Positions 55,339-64,000 of a DNA stretch of 64,000 nt are shown piece by piece. Location: positions 1-64,000 of the forward strand of contig JAJSPD010000091.1 in NCBI GenBank assembly GCA_021307315.1. The letters are read 5' to 3'. Numbering within the stretch: position 1 is the first letter of the stretch; each line of letters begins with the position of its first letter. The notes below the pieces were generated by a model, which did no database searches, was not told the DNA's origin, and saw only the letters and a program-made list of their open reading frames with translations. The DNA comes from Bisporella sp. PMI_857 (taxonomy: Eukaryota; Ascomycota; Leotiomycetes; Helotiales; Helotiaceae). The position numbers and the translations under genes were made by a program.

Positions 55339-57152
55339 TTATACAACCTTTCCGGCATCTTCAACTTTCTCTTCAACAACTCCTCCCTCAGAGCCATCGC
55401 GCTTAGTATATCCCATATCCTCAGCGAATGTAGTCTTGGGCGTCCACTTGCTGCTCTGTCTTGGAGTTGTCTCCTCCATCATTCTATCAACTTGCTCAAG
55501 AGTAAGGCCCTTGGTCTCTGGGATCAGAACATAGGCATACACGAAGCATAGAACGCAAAGGGAGCCCCAGAGAAAGAAGATTTTTGGTCCGAGATCAACT
55601 CCACCATTATCAGTGGAAGTGAGATATGGCGTGATGATGGCGATGATGCAGTTCCAGAGCCAGTTGCTTGCGGTCGAGAGACCAACACCGCGGGAACGGA
55701 TAGGCAATGGGAAAATCTCGCCGATGACAACCCATGCGCCAGGGCCCCAGGTGGTGGCGAAGAAGAAGATGTAAATACAGATGAATGCGATCATAGCCTT
55801 AACCGCGTTATCGTTATCGAAGACAGTGACACCCAAGATAGCAACGATGAATTGGCAGATCACCATTCCGAGGGCTCCCCAGATCCTGTCGATATGTCAG
55901 TGAATGTCACAATGAGCGAGAGGAAGGACATACATGATGGTACGACGACCAAGCTTTTCAATGATGTAGAATGATAGAGGGGTAGAGCACACGTTGACGA
56001 GAGAAGTGATGAGCGAGATTAAGAATGGATTGCTGATCGTTCCGAGAGCCGTGAAGAAGGTGGTACCAAAGTAGAAGATGAAGTTGACACCAGTCCACTG
56101 TTGCATCATCTGCAAGCTGGTTCCCAAAATCGTACGGCGCAAGTTGGAGGCTGGGTTTCGAAGACCTCCCTTAAAGCAGTTGGCCCAAGATGAGAAGTAG
56201 CCGGATTGCGGGATAACGCTCATTTCGTACTCATAGTTAGCGACTATCTCAGCAAGCTCTTCCTGGACAAAGATGGAGTCCTTGGGTTGATCGCGGAGGC
56301 GCTCGAGAACGGCAGTAGCCTTGACAAGATCGCCCTTTTTGACGAAATAGCGGGGGGACTCGGGGAGCCAGAATAGCCCTGCCGCCAGAATGATAGCCCA
56401 GAGGAATTGCACTGCGATCGGGATGCGGAAAGCGCCAGTGTCTAAGCGATTCTGAGTACCATAGTCGACGCACGAGGCAAGAAGGAGACCAATTGTGATG
56501 GCAAATTGATAACCTGGTCAAATATTAGAAGGCCGGAAAATGTACGCACTTGATAAGCTTACCTGACACAACTGCTCCACGGATGGCCTTTGGTGCGATC
56601 TCAGACATGTACAGAATGATGATGGCCGAGACAAACCCGACACCAAACCCGGCTACCAGACGACCCGTAACAAGCAATCCGAGGCCAGATCCGTCGGATG
56701 CCGTCTGGAGGACGACACCAACGGAATACACAAAGCAGCCGAGAATAACGGTCGTGCGACGTCCAAACCAATCTGCCAAGTCACCAGCAATAATCGCACC
56801 AAAGAAGGTACCAGCCGACAGAATGGAGACGATAAGAGACTTGTCAGATGTTGGGATCTAGCATATGTCAGTGTCTGCTCCATACCCGAATCCAGGTAGT
56901 CTCGCTTGCAGGTTTACTTACAACAAAGGCGTTGGTTATAGCATCCGAAGCATCAGCACCTGGGACAGCTTGACCAGTTTGCTTGTAAATGAAGTAATCC
57001 ATGGCAAGCACACCAGAGATATATCCGGAATCATAACCGAAGAAGATACCACCGAATGCGGCAAACACACACATGAGGTAGGACTTCCATGTGGTGGGAG
57101 CCTCGACACGACTTGTATCAGCCGTCGCGGCTGCGATACCACCGGCACCCAT
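55339..57152 (-). CDS. sugar/H+ symporter (MFS hexose-transporter type), 550 aa, four exons
   Basis: Exons: 57152-56922, 56857-56563, 56513-55934 and 55885-55339; introns 64, 49 and 48 nt; 551 codons. Twelve helices with all sugar-porter signatures: FAAFGGIFFGYDSGYISGVL in helix 1, DLADWFGRRTTVILG, GRLVAGFGVGFVSAI (with MSEIAPKAIRG), the central-loop LPESPRYFVKKGD, QMMQQWTGVNFIFYFG in helix 7, EKLGRRT and the C-terminal VLIPETKGLTLEQVD. The QQxxGxNxxxYY-like motif in helix 7 binds hexose in the family. Fungal members of this type are plasma-membrane glucose, xylose or other monosaccharide symporters. The promoter contains repeated TGGAGA boxes. Intact and probably functional. Confidence 0.92.
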
Positions 57153-57369
57153 TGTGCGGGATGTATTTGGGGATTAAGATGGGGAGGTGAGGATTAGGGC
57201 TCAAGGACCTTGCCTAGATGAAGATGGGAAGTTGAAGCTGAAAGACACGACACACGAACAACAACACAGCAATAGAAATGGGAGAAAGCAGAAGAATATA
57301 TATGCTCAATTAAAATGGGGGAGGGTACTCTCAGCAGCGCCTTTACAACCTGTTCGCGTCTCGTGGAAT

Positions 57370-57548
57370 TGGAGACTTTTCTTTCGGGCCTTTTGTGGCC
57401 ATCGGTTTGGAGTCTCCAAATCCTCCAGATTCGTGAGCGTGGAGACTTGGAGAGCTTCCAGGGGGGGCAAATGGAGAAGTCGAAACGTCTCCAGGTCTCT
57501 CCCGCGGTCTGGAAACGTGACCTCGATGTATTCTCCATCAAATCTCCA
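57370..57548. promoter_or_regulatory. cluster of eight TGGAGA/TCTCCA boxes upstream of the sugar symporter
   Basis: TGGAGA occurs at 57370, 57440, 57448 and 57472, and TCTCCA at 57413, 57488, 57532 and 57543. TTTGGAGTCTCCAAA at 57406-57420 is a perfect inverted repeat with 7-bp arms. They lie 218-396 bp upstream of the ATG. By chance fewer than one such hexamer would be expected in this length on both strands. Probably a multi-site regulator element; the factor is unknown. Confidence 0.5.
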
Positions 57549-60004
57549 GTCCCGCCAGCTCGGTCAATCTTGGAATCTGGCCGACGCCGGTGCATCTCTC
57601 GGCGGGACTTGTCAATGCTTTCTCATCAACAATCAAACGCATCCTGCGAGAATAATCGGGAACGGTCAAGCGAGACAGGGGAAATCCCATCGTTCGCGGC
57701 CGCCGCTTGACTCGAGAACACGAGGATATTGGCTGATTTCATGATTAAGTGCTGGGCGAAGTGGGATAGATGCGGCGCAATTGTGGGTATTCGCTCATCA
57801 AAATGGGTATACTTCGGCGTGGAACTACTTCGTACGAAAGGAAACCCATGAATACGCAAATTCAAGCCTTTTGCATGACGCGGTGGTGGAACACGGGCTC
57901 GACCGGGTGGAGCACCAAATACAAATCAGAGTCCAGTTCCTGTCACGGAGGCTCCGAGGCTCTGGACCACCACCGAAATCAGATGAGACAAATCAGTAAA
58001 GTACTAGTACAGTGAAAGAGAAAGAAAAAAAGTCATTTGACACGAGTTGACATGTGAGCGCATGACATTGCGAAACAGGAAAACGGATGCAGCGATGTCA
58101 TGACCAATTTAGGTGTAGATGGAATAATAATGCCATGTTGTGATGAAAGCGATAAACAAGAACATTAGGGGTGTTCAGGTAGAGAGTACTTCAGAGCCTG
58201 TACACACTGTACGGCTCTGTAAGTTCAGGGAGTTTGGCAGGGAAGTACATCTTGGCGTAATGTGGCAAAAGTCAACCCTGCAAACGCCAAGCACCAGGAA
58301 CAAGGAACAACCGACCATCACGGCCATTACCAGTAGTGTGATTTGAATATGGATGAGGCTGCTCCTTCGGAAACAAAGTCGGTAGATTTTTTAGATTTTT
58401 TTTTAGATTTTTTTAGATTTCTTTTTTTCGGGAAGATGGGCCCACCAGATGTTCACGGCCTACGGGCACATTGTTGTGATGTTTTCACGCTTCCTTTCTA
58501 GCATCAAATATCCGAAAGCGGTGCATGGTTGCGCAACATAAATTGCGACTCTTCTGAACGCATTGCTTGGGGTCAAAGGCCCCAGTCGCCCCGTAAAATA
58601 CACTTTATAGAAAGTAGGCGTCAATTTCCAAATCTATAACCATGTGGTATCAGGCAAACTAGACAACCCAGCGGGCAATGAAAATTGTCCCTGGGATTAG
58701 CTTTTGTTCACCCAACATTACTGTCTTCCAAAGCATTACACCAGCGATATATTCCTTAATATTTCAGACGGCAAGACGTTCCCAGCTAAACCAAATCATG
58801 ACCTCTGCATCGCACCAAGTATGCTATACATTGGGAGCTACGTGCCAGGGGTTCTGTACTTTATGCCTGGAAATTGGCATTTCTTGGTAACAAAATAAAA
58901 ATAAAATGCCATTATCGTTAAAACCGGCCCAGCCATATGTTTAATTGAATCATATTTTCAGCTGATAAATATTATAACAACGCATGTACGGAGTAACTTA
59001 AATGAAGCTTTGTCCCAGCACCCGGTAAGTGATTTGCCTTGTGTGTGTTAGAAGCGTAAAACCTTTCAGCTTAAGCAAAGTTGGATTTGATTTAACAAAT
59101 AGTGAAAATGATCAAGTGGCAGCCGGTGATAGTGTTCAGCATGCGCAAGTCTATGAGTTAAAACAAACCAAAAAATAAAGAGAAAACATAGCAAATTGTA
59201 GCTTAGCCGACGTCCCTGCGAAACGAAAGGCCTGCAGCATATCGTCAAGTTGCAAAAATCTCAGCGCCTAAAAAAAAACTATAATGGTCAAGATTTGTAA
59301 TATCACAGATTGAGCGCAATTATTTACTGCATATCTCTAACAACAAATGCCTTACTAACTTACTTAATTGCCATCAAGCTAGTATTCTTTTGTCGCCACC
59401 TTATTTATTGCGTGGAATTTGCCAATATTTACAAGTCTTTTTTGTCTCAAGCTTTAACTAAAATGAAAATTTATGATTGCCTGAATTGTAAGCGTTTTCT
59501 TAAACACTCCATTTACGATAAGCTAGGAAGTGCAAAACTGGCTTGAGGGTCGGCGATACTCTCGGCCGTCGTTGCCGCATCTAATGGCTTCTCAGCCACA
59601 ACGCTGGCTATCTCCTTTGGCCTCAGGGCCAAAACAAACAGCTCTCTTGTCTAGTCATGTGCTTGAATCCGTGCTTTTGGAGCTTCGGGCTTCAATGTTG
59701 TGCGAGGTAGCCAGATTTGGCCGATAATTACTACCGACGGAGCCCACACTTTGGCAGGCTGATATTATAGTTTCGTATGAACTTCAGCCTTGTTATTTAC
59801 AATGATTTGATAACTCCGAATCACAATGCAGTGACGGGCAGTGTCTAGTTGCGAACGCATCAATACCTTCTAGATTTCAGAGTCCTGCCCAGTGCCTTCT
59901 TCACGCCATTGATTAAGAGTTTGTAGTGAAGCCGTTGTGAGTAGATGATTCATGCCTATATAACTAGTCTGACACGTAAGGCACTTTTCCATCAGTATTA
60001 AGGC
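57549..60004. other. 2.4 kb gene desert
   Basis: No supported gene on either strand; short frames only. It contains the T-rich microsatellite at 58385-58428 and many A- and T-runs. Confidence 0.45.
58385..58428 (+). repeat. T-rich microsatellite (TTTTTTAGA-like units)
   Basis: Four imperfect units of T5-9 followed by AGA, ending in TTTCTTTTTTTC. Simple low-complexity sequence. Confidence 0.7.
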
Positions 60005-63000
60005 CTATTTGGTTTTGCCTAGGGCTCTCCATATGATAGTGAGATTGGCCATGCTGGTCAGCGTGTCTGGATGCTTTTCGCCGAGCACTCTTTTTCTGAT
60101 TTCTAGTACTTGCACTGCTAAACTTTCGGCCTCTTGAAAACGTTCTTGATCCGAATACGTCGCAGCCAAGTTAGCCATGCTGGTTAACGTGCTTGGATGC
60201 TCTACACCCAGAACTCTTGTTTTGATCTCTAGTACTTGCACTTCTAAACTTTCGGCCTCTTGCAAACGTTCTTGATCCGAATACGTCGCAGCCAAGTTAG
60301 CCATGCTAGTCAGCGTGTCTGGATGCTCCGCGCCTAGTACTTTTTTTCTGATTTCTAGGACTTGTACTTCTAAATTTTCGGTCTCTTGAAAACGTCTTTG
60401 ACCCGAATATGTCGCAGCCAAGTTAGCCATGCTAGTCAGCGTGTCTGGATGCTCTACACCCAGAACTCTTGTTCTGATTTCTAGTACTTGCACTTCTAAA
60501 CTTTCGGCCTCTTGCAAACGCCCTTGACTCGAATATGTTACAGCTAAGTTAACCATACTATTCAGCGTATCTGGATGCTTTTCGCCCAGCGCTCTTTTTC
60601 TGATTTCTAGTACTTGTAACTTCAACTTTTCGGCCTCTTGGAAACGTCCTTGACCTGAATATGTCACAGCCAAATTAGCCATGCTAGCCACAGTGTCTGG
60701 ATGCTTTTCGCCCAGCACTCTTTTTCTAATTTCTAGTACTTGTAACTTTAACTTTTCAGTCTCTTGCAAACGTCCTTGACCTGAATATGTCACAGCCAAA
60801 TTAGCCATGCTATTTAGCGTATGTGGATGCTCTACACCCAGCACTCTTTTTCTGATTTCTAGTACTTGTACTTCTAAATTTTCGGCCATTTGCAAACGTC
60901 CCTGATTCCAATATGTTGCAGCTAAGTTAATCATAGTATTCAGCGTGTCTGGATGCTCCACGCCTAGCACCCTCTGTTCCGCTCTGAGGACCTCAATGTA
61001 TTGGCCTTCAGCCTCATTATACCGTCCGTCACTGTAGAGACACTTCCCATATCTCCACGCTAGACTCCTTCTATTCTCCCCATCCATACCTGAACCATTA
61101 GATATTAAAGCTTGTCGCACATGCGGAAAGTACGTTCTCCATAAAGTTCGGTTCTTGTGGTCGTTGTCAGGAAATACCTCATTCATCCGCAAGATAGCTC
61201 TCTCTGTCCAATTCGCTATAAGATTCTGTTGTCGAAGCCAGTTTCGTGTCGCGAGATGCACAAGTCGATGGAGATCGAAAAATTGATCTGCTGATCGCTT
61301 AATGATGAATGAGTATGCTTTAAGAGTGCCGATCGCATCAGTCTCCCTCTTCCGAGACTGGCCCGCCGGAAGCAGAGACTGTGGTATATCTTTTGAATCT
61401 ATGCAAGCTATAAATGACAAGTAATCAGCTGCTAAAAGATCGTGATGCCGGATTTGCTCAAATGAGATTAGCCACGTTGTGGCTACTGGATTCTTCACGT
61501 TATGGTATCTTCTGTCGTCTTCAAAGTCCTCGCTAAGAAGCTCGATCACTTGTTCTTCTTGATCCGCCAAAAGAGATAAATATTCGGCAATCTGGATTTT
61601 ATTCTCATTGATATACGCTGTCGCTTGAACAATAGCGAGCGGGAGGTAAGTTAATTCTTTCAGTAAAACATTAGTATCTGTTCGATTGTTGACCAAGTCT
61701 GGATCGACTAGACACTTCTGCAGCAAACATATAGCTGTATCTTCATCCATCTCAGGCACTTCTATAATATTCTTCTGTGCGAGTTTGACGGCTGCTTTCC
61801 AATCGCGTGTCGTGAAAATAATTAGCCCGTGTTCACTCCTTGGGAGATATTCGATCAAGCGATCAGACTCTTGTTCAAAAGTTGTCTTGCCAATCCACAT
61901 GTCGATATTGTCCGCATTATCAAATATTAAGAACCACTGTCCAGCGCTTCTTTTGCTCAGATAATCTTGAACAAGTCTCTTGACATCTGCCTTCTCTTTT
62001 TCAGACCCGGGTATGCCAAGCTGTTGGGCCACTTTTAGGTACGCTTGGTGAAGGCTCTCTTTGTTAGTCGCGGGAATCCAGATTATTGAGCACTTCTTAT
62101 TCTTTGCTTTGATCCGGTACATCAGCTCAATCACTAGTTGTGTCTTTCCTACGCCTCCAAGCCCCGTGACTGCGAGTTTGGTGGTATGGTTTTGACGGAA
62201 TACCATTTCTTCTAGCTTTGCGAGCTGGATTGTTCGCCCTGTGAAATTGGGGTTTCTATTAAATGGTACAATAAAATGACCCTCATTCTCTATCAAACAC
62301 GAATAAGCTAAGCTCAAGTCACGTTGAATTCACCCTACCTTCAGCACTGTTCGGCTGACTGTTGCTCTTGGAGAATTCCCTGACAGTCATTTCCAGCCGT
62401 TTCTGTGCGGCCCTTTTCCCTTCACCATAGATCAGAGCCATCGACACTTCACAAAGGCCTAATAAACAGTAAATCATGTCCTCCTCTTCTGTTGTTTCGC
62501 GATGTGCTGCCCATTCTATCCGTGTAGCTATGTTGAAGTCAGACAAGTTATTTCCTGGCAATGCTTCAAACGGAATCCGCGTTATCTCGTGAACCAGCAT
62601 CCCGAGGGACTTTTTGCTGCCTAATCGCTTGCGATCCTTGGAGAAGAATTCTACTACAGTCGGAGCAATGAGTTCTTGAAGTGTCCAACCTCTAGTAAAC
62701 CATTTACTCATCCGAAATGCCGCTTCCCATACGGTTTGATCTATCAAGGTTTGCTTGTTGGAACTCGCCGCTGACACATCCGCGAGATACACATAGCATT
62801 TCGTCGCATTTTGGTACCAACGGAACATAGAATTAATAGCGGTTGTAAGCTCAGTATTGTTTGACTTATCTATGCAGCAAGTATCTACCCAGAAGTATCG
62901 TAGGCCGTCTTTATGAGCTTGCTCTCCACAGAATTTGATCTTTTCATATCCAGCTTTATGAATCCCGGTCCCACTGGTAAAATCCTGATATGTCACCTCT

Positions 63001-63107
63001 TCACCATAGATCCAAGTGTGCGAAAGTATGGCATACGACAGGTTATTGTGAGTAGGAACCTGGATGAGGTGGAAGTTCCCGGGGCTGATAATCTCTAAGA
63101 GTCGCAT
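60005..63107 (-). CDS. HET-NB-ARC-TPR fungal NOD-like receptor, 1017 aa, two exons
   Basis: Exons: 63107-62339 and 62289-60005, joined by a 49-nt intron (GTAGGG..GATAG) that restores one frame of 1018 codons. Residues 1-150 are a HET effector domain: LSYAILSHTWIYGEEVTYQD, FWVDTCCIDKSN, CYVYLADV and WFTRGWTLQELIAP. The NB-ARC module has its P-loop GLGGVGKT at 299-306, Walker B LIFDNADN near 370, an IFTTRD sensor strand and LPLAIVQATAYI. From about 665 there are TPR units of the kinesin-light-chain type, seven of them nearly identical (706-999). The protein stops 18 residues into the next unit (NLTIIWRALGKTK), which may be a truncated end. Such receptors sense non-self or microbes through the repeats and trigger cell death through HET. 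Confidence 0.88.
60062..60943 (-). repeat. seven tandem 126-bp repeats encoding 42-aa TPR units
   Basis: The units encode a consensus of LTSMANLAATYSxQGRLQEA plus ESLEVQVLEIRKRVLGVEHP and DT. They differ mainly at a few positions (xEK/VEH, KL/SL, GQGR/DQER/GQRR). Near-identity at the DNA level is visible as repeated ctctt..gatttctagtacttg blocks. Such arrays in fungal receptors expand and contract by recombination. Confidence 0.85.
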
Positions 63108-63220
63108 GCTGTAGGCTGAATTAACTTTATCAAACGATAACTAAGCAGTGGGACAGAATTTAATGGCTATCTCATGGATATTGTGGACGATGTGTCTGGC
63201 AGTGAGCAGAAGCCCAACTG

Positions 63221-63280
63221 TGTCAGGAATCAGCTTACGTAATTAGGCCAAGGAGCTAATTAGAAAATCTCGTACCTACA
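63221..63280 (+). repeat. dispersed repeat, second copy at 44908-44965
   Basis: Both copies read TGTCA(G/A)GAAT, then GCTTACGTAA, TAGGCC(A/G)AGGAGC and AGAAAATCTC in the same order and orientation, with small gaps; a further shared CCCGTATTCTAT lies downstream in each (45007 and 63336). Probably a worn transposable-element fragment; type undetermined. Confidence 0.5.
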
Positions 63281-63836
63281 TATTCTAGCAATAACCGGAA
63301 AAAAATATATATTGTCGTAACGCTTTTAATAGGCCCGTATTCTATTTCTTATGAGATCCTTGCAGATCCTCTAACTGATCCTCTAGCCAATAGATCCTAT
63401 TTCTAACAAACCGCGAGGCTGCCTTCTCGTCACGTGTAGTGAATGATCATCAAGTATTGCTGACTAATAGAACATTCGACTAAGCGGGCTGCGAAGTTGG
63501 AAGAACAGTTGTATTTTTGTAAACTGATTTAATATGCGACACAAAAGCTTTAAGAATGAGATCCCAAAGGTCAGTTCTTTTTGGTCTCAGCATTAATGAG
63601 GCCGTGGAATCATGGCAATCATAACTTTTTGCGTAGATTAATGTCAAGGAGTGAGTCTGAACGTAATTAAATGAGCCGCTATACAATTCATTGTGAAGTT
63701 AATATCTCTTGGGGATAGAGAAGTTTTTAATTTACGCTATCAGAAGCATAGAACAATGACTAGGTACTCCTTTATTACTGTCATCTGCACTTGATCTTAT
63801 CTGTAGCTTACACATTGGGCACAACACCAGGAGCAT

Positions 63837-63866
63837 CAGCCACGTTCGGCAGCCACGTTCGGCAGC
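63837..63866 (+). repeat. 13-bp tandem duplication
   Basis: CAGCCACGTTCGG at 63837-63849 and 63850-63862, followed by CAGC. Small local duplication. Confidence 0.75.
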
Positions 63867-64000
63867 AACTTAATGCCTCAGGCAGCAATAACCTACGGAT
63901 ATGCAATAAGTCTGCACCACCCCCCTTGTAGGCCAAGATCTACTTTACTACTTTGATCACTTTTACACCGCCGCTTTTTTAAAGCTTTCTTCCTAAATAT

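Larger units (their letters stand above)
63108..64000. other. right-edge non-coding stretch
   Basis: It contains the promoter of the NLR gene, a dispersed repeat at 63221-63280 related to 44908-44965, tandem gatcct-like words at 63354-63395, and a 13-bp tandem CAGCCACGTTCGG at 63837-63862 followed by a partial copy. No gene seen. Confidence 0.45.

Noticed and set aside
62308..62338. 31-nt intron joining the HET and NB-ARC frames
   Set aside because: It would also keep frame, but 31 nt is too short for fungal splicing; the acceptor at 62290 gives a 49-nt intron in the same phase, like others in the window.
62318..63107. Two separate genes, a HET-only protein and an NB-ARC-TPR protein
   Set aside because: The 49-nt intron fuses them into one consistent frame, and HET-NB-ARC-TPR is a known fungal architecture.
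1..64000. CRISPR arrays, bacterial operons or phage genes
   Set aside because: No regular spaced repeats and no prokaryotic gene organisation; pervasive spliceosomal introns show a fungal genome.

Overview
The window reads as nuclear DNA of a filamentous ascomycete (Pezizomycotina). Almost every intact gene is split by short GT..AG introns of 45 to 180 nt, often with CTAAY or CTGAY branch sites. The gene content is also typical: Zn2Cys6 and C2H2 transcription factors with long C-terminal regulatory regions, many MFS transporters, a HET-NB-ARC-TPR receptor and several HET or kinase-like relics. Long gene-poor AT-rich stretches and many broken genes with in-frame stops suggest an accessory or subtelomeric-type region. 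No tRNA, rRNA, CRISPR array or bacterial operon was recognised. All exon junctions were inferred by eye from splice consensus and reading-phase agreement.

Layout. 0-13 kb: the 5' end of an aldo/keto reductase, a four-exon secreted protein of unknown function, a decayed HET gene, a 739-aa membrane protein with a divergent HET/TIR-like core, and a dead protein-kinase-like gene. 13.3-23.5 kb (cluster A): 2-oxoglutarate/Fe(II) dioxygenase, RidA-type imine hydrolase, HpcH/HpaI aldolase, anion:cation-symporter-type MFS, C2H2 + fungal-specific transcription factor, and SDR. Both divergent promoters of this cluster carry a near-identical perfect palindrome, GGAGGAGCTCCTCC, a good candidate for a shared regulator site. 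This looks like a small catabolic cluster: uptake, oxidation/reduction, imine clean-up, carbon-carbon cleavage.

24.9-40.6 kb (region B): an ACC-synthase-like PLP enzyme, an intact CTF1-beta-like Zn2Cys6 factor and an intact DHA1-type MFS exporter lie among wreckage. The wreckage is a full-length but broken asparaginyl-tRNA synthetase copy, a broken DHA2-type MFS gene, and two relics of ABCC multidrug transporters that flank the region. The picture is a decaying biosynthesis/export locus.

42.6-51.5 kb (cluster C): MFS transporter (one-base problem in a C-run near the start), D-serine dehydratase/D-threonine aldolase-like PLP enzyme, Zn2Cys6 factor and HAD hydrolase. The 12-mer AACTAGCCGAGG occurs in the transporter promoter and in the promoter shared by the factor and the hydrolase, which supports co-regulation.

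52-64 kb: a dead APH-type phosphotransferase, a small zinc-ribbon reading frame with an in-frame stop, an intact four-exon sugar/H+ symporter whose promoter holds eight TGGAGA/TCTCCA boxes in about 180 bp, a 2.4 kb gene desert, and a two-exon HET-NB-ARC-TPR protein of 1017 aa with seven near-identical 42-aa repeats.
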